Source of the DNA: JBKPCD01 sp046727175
GTDB taxonomy: Bacteria > Acidobacteriota > Vicinamibacteria > Vicinamibacterales > 2-12-FULL-66-21
Assembly (NCBI GenBank): GCA_046727175.1
Contig: JBKPCD010000160.1
Coordinates: 1-8,473, forward strand
Direction of reading: 5' to 3'
Length of the DNA stretch: 8,473 bases
Shown: one piece after another, positions 1 through 7,221 of the stretch
Position numbering within the stretch: the first letter of the stretch is position 1
Layout: the number at the start of each line of letters is the position of its first letter
Position numbers and translations under genes: made by a program
The notes under the pieces: generated by a model
Databases searched by the model: none
Told to the model about the DNA's origin: nothing
Seen by the model: only the letters and a program-made list of their open reading frames with translations

Positions 1-168
1 GGGTAGGGCATAGTCTCATCTTAAACGCAGACTCGAGGTAAAAGAGGATCTCTGCGGGCCTCGGTCTCGATTCAGCGCGCGGCGCGAGGCTTGCAACTCT
101 CGCCCTACAGCGGTCGATCCATGCTGCCGAGCTCATTCTCAATCACCGACCAGAGTAGCATTGACTGA

Positions 169-1725
169 ATGACGAAGCGCTCGACCGTCTGGGTTATCGC
201 GATCGTTCTGAGCGTGCTCATCGCGCTCGCGACCATCGCTGCCGTGGGCTCTCGATCGAGCGTCCTGCGTCGGCTCGTCGTCGAAACGCTCGCCGAGCGG
301 CTCGACAGCGAGGTCGAGCTCAGCGCACTGAGCGTCGGCCTTTTTCCCACGGTGCGCGTCAGCGGTGCCGGACTCGTCGTGCGACACAAGGGCCGTCGCG
401 ACGTGCCGCCTCTCATCAGCATTCGCCGCTTTCAATTCGAAAGCGGCCTCTCTGGCCTTCTGATGCGGCCTCGCCGATTCCGGCTGCTGCGGATGGAGGG
501 GCTCGACGTCGCGATTCCGCCCGGAGGTGTGCGTGCCAGTGAAGATTCACCCGATCCGGGTCACGTTCCACCAGCTGTCCCCTCCCGGTCCCCGATCGTC
601 ATCGACCGGCTCGAATCGAACGACGCGTCGCTGACGCTGGTGCCGCGGCAGATCGGCAAGGCGCCGCGCGTGTTCGCAATTCATCGGTTGACGCTTCACT
701 CGGTTGGAATCGCCGAACGGATTCCGTTCGAGGCCGAACTGACGAATCCGGTTCCGAAGGGAGCAATCTCCACCAAGGGAGCGTTCGGTCCATGGCAGCG
801 GGAGGAGCCTGCCGCGACACCGCTGGACGGGCAGTACACGTTCGCACACGCAGACCTGTCGACTATCAAGGGGATCGGAGGCACTCTCGATTCGACCGGC
901 ACGTTCTCGGGAAAGCTCGAACGCATCCAGGTGAACGGCGAGACGCGCTCCAGCGACTTCAGTCTCGATGTGGCAAATCATCCGGTGCCTCTCACGACAA
1001 CGTTCGATGCCGTTGTCGATGGGACGAATGGAAACACCTACCTCAACCAGGTGTCCGCCAGAATCGCAAACACTCCGCTCGCCACGAACGGCGCCATCGC
1101 CGGAACGCATGGCGTCAAGGGGCGGACTATCACGCTTCACATCGGGATAGACGATGGACGCATCGAGGATCTGCTGCGGCTCGCGGTGAAGTCGACGCAG
1201 CCGTTGATGACGGGCGCCCTTCAGCTGAAAGCGGACATGACCTTGCCGCCGGGAGAGGCTGACGTCGTCGAACGACTGCTCCTCGCCGGGCAATTCGGCA
1301 TCACCACGGCACGTTTCACCGATCCATCGGTCCAGTCGAAGATCACGGGCATGAGCCATCGCGCGCAAGGCGACGATGCGGACCCAGCGAAAGGCAGCGT
1401 TGTTTCGAACCTGCGCGGCAACTTCCGGCTGAACCACCGCACGCTGGCGCTCTCGGGACTGACGTTCCAGATCCCCGGGGCAACCGTCAGACTCGACGGC
1501 ACCTATGGATTACGCACAGAGTCGCTCGAGTTCGACGGCACGCTGCGAATGGATGCGACGATCTCTGAAGCGGCCGGCGACGGCATCAAGTCCATGGTGC
1601 TCAAAGCCATCGACCCGCTCTTCCGGCGAGGCAAGGTCGGCGCCGTCGTGCCGATCCGCATCCGCGGCACGCGCGAGCATCCGAAGTTCGGTCTGGATGT
1701 CGGCCGGATCCTCTCGCGCGACTAG
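169..1725 (+). CDS. AsmA-like family protein, membrane-anchored periplasmic (first of a tandem pair)
   Basis: This is a 518-residue protein of the AsmA-like group. Residues about 7-27 form one hydrophobic segment after a short basic N-terminus (MTKRS), so it should be anchored in the inner membrane with the rest in the periplasm. The region after it has the AsmA N-terminal pattern: amphipathic helix (R34, R35, R44, L45), V49, then LFP at 58-60. A Pro-rich linker lies near residues 122-140. The C-terminus (from about 475) has the family ending 'AIDPLFRR...VPIRIRGTREHPKF'. Family members such as E. coli AsmA, TamB and YhdP are linked to outer-membrane biogenesis and phospholipid transport; the specific role here is inferred. 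The start is forced: the codon just before ATG is an in-frame TGA. No convincing Shine-Dalgarno is visible. The protein is somewhat shorter than E. coli AsmA (617 residues). Confidence 0.92.
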   Translation: MTKRSTVWVIAIVLSVLIALATIAAVGSRSSVLRRLVVETLAERLDSEVELSALSVGLFPTVRVSGAGLVVRHKGRRDVPPLISIRRFQFESGLSGLLMRPRRFRLLRMEGLDVAIPPGGVRASEDSPDPGHVPPAVPSRSPIVIDRLESNDASLTLVPRQIGKAPRVFAIHRLTLHSVGIAERIPFEAELTNPVPKGAISTKGAFGPWQREEPAATPLDGQYTFAHADLSTIKGIGGTLDSTGTFSGKLERIQVNGETRSSDFSLDVANHPVPLTTTFDAVVDGTNGNTYLNQVSARIANTPLATNGAIAGTHGVKGRTITLHIGIDDGRIEDLLRLAVKSTQPLMTGALQLKADMTLPPGEADVVERLLLAGQFGITTARFTDPSVQSKITGMSHRAQGDDADPAKGSVVSNLRGNFRLNHRTLALSGLTFQIPGATVRLDGTYGLRTESLEFDGTLRMDATISEAAGDGIKSMVLKAIDPLFRRGKVGAVVPIRIRGTREHPKFGLDVGRILSRD

Positions 1726-1791
1726 TCAAGGCCTGTAATCCACAGATCTGTCAGACTTGAGCAATTTCACTGTCACGCGCAACGGCGACGA

Positions 1792-1890
1792 CACGAAGAC
1801 CACGAAGTCACGAAGCTCACGAAGAAAAGACCTCATAAAGGATCTTTGAAATCTCTCTTCGCGGTCATCGTGCCTTCGTGAACTTCGTGA
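1792..1890. repeat. Intergenic inverted repeat built from CACGAAG heptamers
   Basis: The left arm holds four exact copies of CACGAAG, starting at 1792, 1801, 1809 and 1818. The right arm holds two exact copies of the complement CTTCGTG, at 1874 and 1883. Positions 1808-1824 pair with 1874-1890 at 16 of 17 bases, around a 49-base centre (1825-1873). A degenerate CTTCGCG at 1857-1863 looks like a decayed unit. The element fills most of the gap between the two AsmA-like genes. It resembles dispersed palindromic intergenic repeats recalled from environmental GC-rich genomes; copy number cannot be judged from one window. There is no T-run after the right arm, so a standard intrinsic terminator is unlikely. 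Confidence 0.8.
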
Positions 1891-1924
1891 GATGCTCGCG
1901 GGCCGTTTCGCTAGTCGATGTGAC

Positions 1925-1930
1925 AGGGGG
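1925..1930 (+). promoter_or_regulatory. Ribosome binding site deciding the second AsmA start
   Basis: AGGGGG lies 3 bases before the ATG at 1934. The alternative in-frame ATG at 1892 lies only 2 bases past the repeat's right arm and has no purine-rich site before it. The short spacing is a weakness, but it still favours 1934. Confidence 0.6.
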
Positions 1931-1933
1931 ATC

Positions 1934-3427
1934 ATGATCCGCAGGCTTCTCGTCGTCGCTGCAGCCCTCATTGTCGTTGCAATGATCGCCGTCGCGCTGT
2001 TTGCGCGCGGAGTCATCGGCAACGACGCGGTGCGCAGGACGCTCGAGGCGCAGCTCTCGACACGGCTCGGCGAACCGGTGACCATTGGATCGCTCACCGC
2101 GTCGTTTTTTCCGCGTGTGATGCTCAACCTGCGTGACGTCTCCGTCGGCCAACCGTCGAAGGCCACAATCGCCGACATCGCCATCGCCATAGGGCTCCGT
2201 GGATTGCTGTCGAAACGGGTTGAGGAGGCCGCGGTCGTCGTCTCGAACGGCCGGGCGCCGATTCCGCTCCTCGCGGGCATCATCGCCGGCATTTCTTCCG
2301 GCGAACCGACGCCGGAGCCGAACGGATTCACGATCGTGTCAGTGCGACGGCTCGCGCTCCGGCACGTCGACCTCGTCGCCGCCGAACGCTCGCTCGTTGT
2401 CGATCTCGAAGCGTCCCTCGAGGGTGACCGCCTCGAGGTGACTCGCCTGACGGCACAGTCCGCACGCACGCGACTCGATGCCCAGGGTACGCTGACGAGC
2501 GTCGGCAAAGTGACGGGCACGTTGAAGGCAAAGGCGAACCAGCTCAATCTCGATGAACTGCTCGCGATTGTCTCGTCCGTCGTGGGTCCGAGCGGCCCCA
2601 CGCCCGAGACGCACCGGCCTCCGACTCCGCTCGATATCACGATCGACCTGGCTGCACCCACCGGTGAGATCGTCGGCTACTCGTTCCAGAATTTCTCGTC
2701 GACCATCCACGTCACCTCGTCACGCGTCCTGGTGCAGCCGGCACGCTTCAGCGTTTTCGGTGGCTCTTACGATGGATCGCTTCGGGTGACGTCGTCCGGC
2801 CAGCCCGCCATGGCGCTGAGCGGCCGCATTTCGGACATCGATGCGGCCGCGCTGCTGAAGGCGGCAAGCGGATCGAGCAGCGTGAGCGGCAAGCTCGGCG
2901 GAACGTTGACGGTCGCGAGTCGTGGCGCGACGAGCGACGAGATCGTACGGAGCGCGCGCGGGTCGAGCCAGATGGCGATCACCAACGGCGTGATCCCCGG
3001 GTTGGAGATGGTCAGAGCGATCGTGCTTGCGTTCGGCAAGCCCTCAGGTGCGCCGCCCCCGGGATCCGGCTCCGCGTTTTCGCGTCTCGCCGGGACGTTC
3101 AACGTCGCCGATCAGGTGTTGCGGTCGGAAGATGTCGTTTTCGAATCGCGCGATTTCGACATGGCGGGTCGCGTCACCATCCGGCTTCCCTCGGGCGCAG
3201 TCGAGATGCATGCCAAGGTCGTCCTCTCGCGCGAGCTGACGGCACAAGCCGGCACGGACCTCCGACGCTACGCCCAGGAGGACGGTCGCGTCGTCGTTCC
3301 TGCGATCATCACCGGCACCGTTGCGGCGCCTATCGTCTCAATCGATGTCGCAGCCGCCATGAATCGCGCGCTCAAGAACGAGATCCAACGCAAGCTCAAA
3401 GGATTGTTCGACAAGATCATCCGGTGA
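1934..3427 (+). CDS. AsmA-like family protein, membrane-anchored periplasmic (second of a tandem pair)
   Basis: This is a 497-residue AsmA-like protein. After MIRR, residues about 5-24 form a very hydrophobic anchor, followed by a long beta-rich region expected in the periplasm. The N-terminal family signature is clear: V33-R34-R35, L41, R44-L45-G46, V49-T50-I51-G52-S53-L54, FFP at 58-60, then a beta strand 'LNLRDVSVG'. The C-terminal part has the usual AsmA pattern of beta repeats ending 'VVVPAIITGTVAAPIVSIDV' and a basic helix. The upstream ATG at 1892 would add 14 residues in front of the anchor; it is not used because 1934 has a ribosome binding site and puts Phe59-Pro60 in register with the upstream paralogue. 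The two proteins look like an old duplication. They are 208 bases apart, so co-transcription is possible but interrupted by the repeat. A role in envelope lipid or outer-membrane protein homeostasis is inferred from the family. Confidence 0.93.
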   Translation: MIRRLLVVAAALIVVAMIAVALFARGVIGNDAVRRTLEAQLSTRLGEPVTIGSLTASFFPRVMLNLRDVSVGQPSKATIADIAIAIGLRGLLSKRVEEAAVVVSNGRAPIPLLAGIIAGISSGEPTPEPNGFTIVSVRRLALRHVDLVAAERSLVVDLEASLEGDRLEVTRLTAQSARTRLDAQGTLTSVGKVTGTLKAKANQLNLDELLAIVSSVVGPSGPTPETHRPPTPLDITIDLAAPTGEIVGYSFQNFSSTIHVTSSRVLVQPARFSVFGGSYDGSLRVTSSGQPAMALSGRISDIDAAALLKAASGSSSVSGKLGGTLTVASRGATSDEIVRSARGSSQMAITNGVIPGLEMVRAIVLAFGKPSGAPPPGSGSAFSRLAGTFNVADQVLRSEDVVFESRDFDMAGRVTIRLPSGAVEMHAKVVLSRELTAQAGTDLRRYAQEDGRVVVPAIITGTVAAPIVSIDVAAAMNRALKNEIQRKLKGLFDKIIR

Positions 3428-3430
3428 ATG

Positions 3431-3494
3431 GGAAAACGGAAATGGGAAATGGCACGCGAACAGAAGACATTTCCCATGTCCGTTTGCGATTTCC
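3431..3494. repeat. Intergenic inverted repeat built from GGAAATG heptamers
   Basis: The left arm is three consecutive 7-base units at 3431, 3438 and 3445 (GGAAAAC, GGAAATG, GGAAATG). The right arm carries the complement as CATTTCC at 3468, CATGTCC at 3475 and a further ATTTCC at 3489. Positions 3434-3451 pair with 3468-3485 at 17 of 18 bases, with a 16-base loop (3452-3467). It starts 3 bases after the stop of the second AsmA-like gene. No T-run follows, so it is not a textbook terminator, although the hairpin could protect the 3' end of the upstream message. Confidence 0.8.
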
Positions 3495-3548
3495 GATTAG
3501 TCCGTGGCGTTTCAGCAGCCTATTACGGCACAGTCGCTGCTTCGAGCG

Positions 3549-3554
3549 TATAAT
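3549..3554 (+). promoter_or_regulatory. Promoter -10 box for the TonB-dependent receptor
   Basis: A perfect TATAAT stands 22 bases before the receptor ATG. No good -35 box is seen at 16-18 bases upstream; the closest is TTACGG at 3523-3528, 20 bases away. A transcript starting about 7 bases after the box (near 3561) would have a leader of only about 16 bases. Confidence 0.6.
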
Positions 3555-3562
3555 CCGCCCTC

Positions 3563-3570
3563 GGAGGAGG
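3563..3570 (+). promoter_or_regulatory. Strong ribosome binding site deciding the receptor start
   Basis: GGAGGAGG sits 6 bases before the ATG at 3577. It fixes the start there rather than at the in-frame GTG at 3424, which overlaps the previous gene and would translate through the inverted repeat. Confidence 0.85.
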
Positions 3571-3576
3571 ACAGCC

Positions 3577-6500
3577 ATGCGCCTGCGTCGGAGCCTGCTG
3601 TGTGCAGGACTCGTTCTGTGCCCGTCGATCCTGCTCGCACAGTCGTACACGGGCACCATCGCCGGGTCGATCAAGGACACGAGCGGAGCCGTAATCCCGC
3701 ACGCCATCGTCACGATCACGAACCAGCAAACCGACAGCCAAGGGTCCGTGACGACGGATCTCGAAGGTCGGTACACATCTCTGCCGCTGCCGCCGGGAAG
3801 ATATCGGGTCGAAGCCGGCCTGCAGGGATTCCGGCGCGCCGCACGCGCGGACATCGTCCTCCAGGTCAACACCACCGTCGTGATCGATTTCGCGCTCGAA
3901 GTCGGCGAGGTGACCGATGAAATCGAGGTGCGCGCCAACGCAACGCTGCTCGAGACGAACACGGGTACCGTCGGCAAGGTCGTCGACAACCGGCGCATCC
4001 TCGAGCTGCCGCTGAACACACGGAACGTGTACTCGCTGATCTTCCTGACGCCCGGCGTCGCCGGATCGATCGGTAACAACTACAACTCGCTGAGCTACTC
4101 CGTGAACGGCGCGCGACCGACGATGATGGATACGGTCATTGACGGTGTAACCGCGTCGTTTCCGACCGTCAACGGGTTCACTGGCATCTCGGTGTTTCCG
4201 TCCGTCGACGCGATTCAGGAATTCAAGGTTCTGGGCGCGAACTACCCGGCGGAATATGGCCGCAGCCTTGGTAGCGTCCTCAACGTCGTCTACAAATCGG
4301 GAACGAACCAGTTCCACGGAAGCGGATACGAATTCTTCCGTGATTCGACGTTCGACGCGAACAACTTCTTCGCGAATCGCGCCAATCAGCCGCTTGGCGA
4401 CTACCGGCGCAGTCAGTTCGGCGGCGTTGCGGGCGGCCCGATCCGGCGAAGCCGAACGTTCTTCATGACCTCATACGAGGGACTTCGTGAGGACCGTGCC
4501 GCACAGAGCACCACCACCGTGCCGACGCTCGCGCAGCGCCAGGGAGACTTTTCGCAGACGTTTGCGCAGAACGGACAACTCATTCGCATCTTCGATCCGT
4601 TCACGACGCGCCCGAACCCCTCCGGATCCGGCTTCATTCGTGACCCGTTCGCTGGCAACGTGATCCCGGCGGGCCGGATGGATCCCGTCGCTCTGCAGGT
4701 TCTGAATTATTTTCCCCCGCCCAATCAGCCCGGGAATTCGGTCACCGGAGCGGACAACTACTTCGCGACCGGGACGGCCCAGCTCGACGTGGACAACTAC
4801 GACGGACGAGTCGATCACCAGCTCTCCGACAACCAGAGGTTCTTCGTTCGGTACTCGTATCGAAAGACGCTGAGTGCGCCCGCCAGTTTCTTCCCGGAGG
4901 AGATCGCGATCGCCGAGGGGCGCGTGAACGAACAGAACCTCGCGCACAACGCGGTCATCGACTTCAACCGGACGATGTCGAACACGACAGTGTTCAACGC
5001 GCGTCTGGGCTTCGCGCGAACGCTGTTCATCTTCGACAACCAGGGGCTCGGATTCCGGCCGTCCAGCCTGGGACTGCCGGCTTCGATCGACGAGAACGTG
5101 GATCGATTGATGTTCCCGCGGTTCGGCGTGAGCGGAATGGTGCCGCTCGGCGGCAATGACCATCGTTACAACGCGTTCATGAGCTATACCGCGGCTGCAA
5201 GCCTCACGAAGATTCGTGGCAACCATGGGTTGAAGGCGGGATTCGAGGGACGCATGCTGCGCGTGAACGTGTGGGAAGCCCGGAGCGCGGGAACGTTCAA
5301 CTTCCGCGCGGCGGAAACGCAGGGTCCGAATCCGAACACTTCGAGCAGCACGGCAGGTTTCGGATTCGCTTCGTTCTTGCTCGGTACCGGCCAGCCCAAT
5401 GACGTGCTGATTCAGAACTGGAAGAACGTCGCCGCGAACAGCTTCTACTGGGCAGGGTACGCGCAGGACGACTGGCGCGTCCATTCGCGGTTGACGCTCA
5501 ATCTTGGTGTCCGGTACGACATCGACGTGCCGCGCACGGAGCGATACAACCGGATGAACTACTTCGATCCCGACGCTCGTTCACCTCTCGCTGATCGCGT
5601 TCCCGCGTTCCCCGACCTGAAGGGAGGCGTCGTCTTCGTCGGCGTCGATGGCCGGAGCCGGTATCAGTACGACTGGGACACCAACAACATCGCGCCGCGC
5701 CTCGGCGTCTCGTACCAGGTCAACCAGAAGACCGTCGTGCGGGCCGGGTACAGTCACATTTTCGGACCGTCGAATCAGGGTGCGCAGGGAACTGTCGGAC
5801 CGTTCGGTTTCCGGACCGAGAATCTCTGGGTCACGACGATCGACGGCATCACACCGTTCAACACGCTTCGCGATCCGTATCCGAACGGTTTTCTCCCCTC
5901 GCCCGGTGCATCGCAGGGGCTCCTGACGCAGGCCGGCGCGAACCTGCAGGCGCCGTTGCAGGACACGCCTTCGCCCTGGACGATTCAGTACAACGTGAAC
6001 GTCCAGCGCGAGCTGCCGTGGGCGACGTTCGTCGAGATCGCCTACGTCGGCACGCGCGGATACGATCTGTCGAAGTCGTCGGAAGGCGGCCTCAGCCTGA
6101 ATCAGCTCGACCCGCAGTACATGTCGCTAGGGTCGCAGCTCAATCAGCAGGTTCCGAATCCGTTCTACGGAATCGTCAACAACGGCGTGCTCACGCAACC
6201 GACGGTCAGCCGCGCGCAGCTACTTCGACCGTATCCCCAGTTCACCGACATCATCCCGCTGTACGCCGCCGGAGCGAAGTCGCGCTACAACGCCCTGCAG
6301 ATCACGGGGCGCAAGCGCATGTCGCAAGGCCTGATGTTCGAGGGGTCGTACACGTTCGCGAAGGCGCGCGAGATCGGGATGAACCACCAGAACAGCTACG
6401 ACATCGATGCGAGCTGGGCGCTCGCGTCGTACGATATCGAGCACCGGTTCGTCATGAGCTATCTCTACGAGCTCCCGTTCGGACACAACCGCCGGTTTGC

Positions 6501-6987
6501 GTCGGGCGCGTCGCCGCTCGTCAACCTATTGATCGGTGGCTGGCAGTTCAACGGAATTACGACGATCCAGTCGGGCACGCCGCTGTCGATCACGGCGAAC
6601 AACACCGCCGGCATCTTCGGCCAGAGGACGCAGCCGAACAACAACGGCAACGACCCGAGGCTCGACGGACCGGTCAACCAGCGGCTCAACCGATACTTCG
6701 ATACGAACGTCTACAGCCAGCCGGCGGCGTTCACGTTCGGCAACGAGCCGATCTTCTCACCGGTCCTGCGCGCGCATGGCGTCCGCAACTTCGACCTGTC
6801 GCTCTTCAAGAACTTCGAGGTGAGACCGACGGTCACGATGCAGTTCCGGGTCGAGGCGATCAACGCGTTCAACACCGTGCAGTTCGCCGCGCCGAACACG
6901 AGCGTGACATCGAACTCGTTCGGCGTCATCACCGCGCAGGCCAATGCGCCGAGGCAGTTGCAGTTCGGTCTCAAGCTGTTGTGGTAA
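3577..6987 (+). CDS. Oar-like TonB-dependent receptor with carboxypeptidase-regulatory-like domain
   Basis: This is a 1136-residue outer-membrane receptor. A signal peptide spans residues 1-21 (basic MRLRR, hydrophobic core, cleavage probably after LLA before Q22). Residues about 24-110 form a carboxypeptidase-regulatory-like beta-sandwich: 'GTIAGSIKDTSGAVIPHA', then 'GRYTSLPLPPGRYRVEA'. The plug follows (about 115-240), with LPLNTRN at 144-150, VNGARP at 176-181 and DGV at 189-191. The rest is a long beta-barrel rich in Asn, Tyr and Phe that ends in a terminal Trp (FGLKLLW), as usual for outer-membrane barrels. Length and layout match the Oar-type receptors that are abundant in Acidobacteriota. 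Such receptors import large substrates using TonB-ExbB-ExbD energy. No SusD-like lipoprotein, TonB gene or regulator is in the window, so the substrate is unknown. It has its own promoter and a hairpin just after its stop, suggesting a single-gene transcript. Confidence 0.96.
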   Translation: MRLRRSLLCAGLVLCPSILLAQSYTGTIAGSIKDTSGAVIPHAIVTITNQQTDSQGSVTTDLEGRYTSLPLPPGRYRVEAGLQGFRRAARADIVLQVNTTVVIDFALEVGEVTDEIEVRANATLLETNTGTVGKVVDNRRILELPLNTRNVYSLIFLTPGVAGSIGNNYNSLSYSVNGARPTMMDTVIDGVTASFPTVNGFTGISVFPSVDAIQEFKVLGANYPAEYGRSLGSVLNVVYKSGTNQFHGSGYEFFRDSTFDANNFFANRANQPLGDYRRSQFGGVAGGPIRRSRTFFMTSYEGLREDRAAQSTTTVPTLAQRQGDFSQTFAQNGQLIRIFDPFTTRPNPSGSGFIRDPFAGNVIPAGRMDPVALQVLNYFPPPNQPGNSVTGADNYFATGTAQLDVDNYDGRVDHQLSDNQRFFVRYSYRKTLSAPASFFPEEIAIAEGRVNEQNLAHNAVIDFNRTMSNTTVFNARLGFARTLFIFDNQGLGFRPSSLGLPASIDENVDRLMFPRFGVSGMVPLGGNDHRYNAFMSYTAAASLTKIRGNHGLKAGFEGRMLRVNVWEARSAGTFNFRAAETQGPNPNTSSSTAGFGFASFLLGTGQPNDVLIQNWKNVAANSFYWAGYAQDDWRVHSRLTLNLGVRYDIDVPRTERYNRMNYFDPDARSPLADRVPAFPDLKGGVVFVGVDGRSRYQYDWDTNNIAPRLGVSYQVNQKTVVRAGYSHIFGPSNQGAQGTVGPFGFRTENLWVTTIDGITPFNTLRDPYPNGFLPSPGASQGLLTQAGANLQAPLQDTPSPWTIQYNVNVQRELPWATFVEIAYVGTRGYDLSKSSEGGLSLNQLDPQYMSLGSQLNQQVPNPFYGIVNNGVLTQPTVSRAQLLRPYPQFTDIIPLYAAGAKSRYNALQITGRKRMSQGLMFEGSYTFAKAREIGMNHQNSYDIDASWALASYDIEHRFVMSYLYELPFGHNRRFASGASPLVNLLIGGWQFNGITTIQSGTPLSITANNTAGIFGQRTQPNNNGNDPRLDGPVNQRLNRYFDTNVYSQPAAFTFGNEPIFSPVLRAHGVRNFDLSLFKNFEVRPTVTMQFRVEAINAFNTVQFAAPNTSVTSNSFGVITAQANAPRQLQFGLKLLW

Positions 6988-6995
6988 GGGGGACG

Positions 6996-7021
6996 CTCGC
7001 CGGCCAAGCGCGGCCGGCGAG
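6996..7021 (+). terminator. GC-rich hairpin after the TonB receptor, probable terminator
   Basis: A perfect 10-base-pair stem (CTCGCCGGCC with GGCCGGCGAG) closes a 6-base loop, and begins 9 bases after the receptor stop codon. The following bases are only moderately T-rich (GTTCACCGGTTCCTGTTGTT) with no clean T-run, so termination may be imperfect. Placement and stability make it the likely end of the receptor transcript. Confidence 0.65.
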
Positions 7022-7136
7022 GTTCACCGGTTCCTGTTGTTCAAGCCCGACCACTTCCCCCACGTGCGCACCCTGGTTACCGACTGAGACAAATTCGGCG
7101 TTCGCTCGAATAAGGGTGTGAAGTCGGCTCGCTGAC

Positions 7137-7164
7137 TGTCGATCTGGGCAGGTGCGGATCGACA
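7137..7164. repeat. Perfect 8-base inverted repeat upstream of the beta-propeller gene
   Basis: TGTCGATC (7137-7144) is repeated in inverted form as GATCGACA (7157-7164) with a 12-base spacer, ending 57 bases before the ATG at 7222. It could be an operator for a dimeric regulator or a leader hairpin. No matching regulator gene is visible, and a repeat this short can arise by chance. The rest of the gap 7022-7221 shows no gene. Confidence 0.35.
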
Positions 7165-7206
7165 ATACAGCGGGGGTGCGCGGCGCCAAATGTGTATCGG
7201 CCTCTC

Positions 7207-7215
7207 AGGAAGGGG
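7207..7215 (+). promoter_or_regulatory. Ribosome binding site of the beta-propeller gene
   Basis: AGGAAGGGG ends 6 bases before the ATG at 7222, supporting that start. Confidence 0.7.
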
Positions 7216-7221
7216 TGACGG

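Noticed and set aside
1792..1824. Regular CACGAAG copies considered as a CRISPR array
   Set aside because: Units are 7 bases with 1-2 base gaps, so there are no spacers, and no cas gene is nearby.
1892..1933. Upstream ATG for the second AsmA-like gene
   Set aside because: It has no ribosome binding site, begins 2 bases after the repeat's right arm, and breaks the residue register with the paralogue. ATG 1934 has AGGGGG before it.
1726..2661. Minus-strand open frame of 311 codons over the second AsmA-like gene
   Set aside because: Ser/Arg/Thr-rich translation typical of antisense to a GC-rich gene, and it runs through the intergenic repeat.
3424..3576. In-frame GTG that would lengthen the TonB receptor by 51 residues
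   Set aside because: It overlaps the previous gene's stop, translates through the inverted repeat and promoter, and would bury the signal peptide. The ATG at 3577 has GGAGGAGG at ideal spacing.
4471..5484. Minus-strand open frame of 337 codons inside the TonB receptor
   Set aside because: Low-complexity, Arg/Glu/Val-rich composition with no motif. It is a shadow of the receptor reading frame.
7039..7053. tRNA T-arm-like string GTTCAAGCCCGACCA
   Set aside because: The flanking bases do not form the T stem, and no acceptor, D or anticodon arm is present upstream.
7086..7114. Possible sigma-70 promoter for the propeller gene (GAGACA, 17 bases, AATAAG)
   Set aside because: Only 4 of 6 matches in each box, which is common by chance. 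Not strong enough to annotate.
6018..7121. Alternative-frame open frame (367 codons) running past the receptor stop
   Set aside because: Arg/Ala/Gln/His-rich with no fold signature. It overlaps the conserved C-terminal barrel of the receptor and the terminator hairpin.
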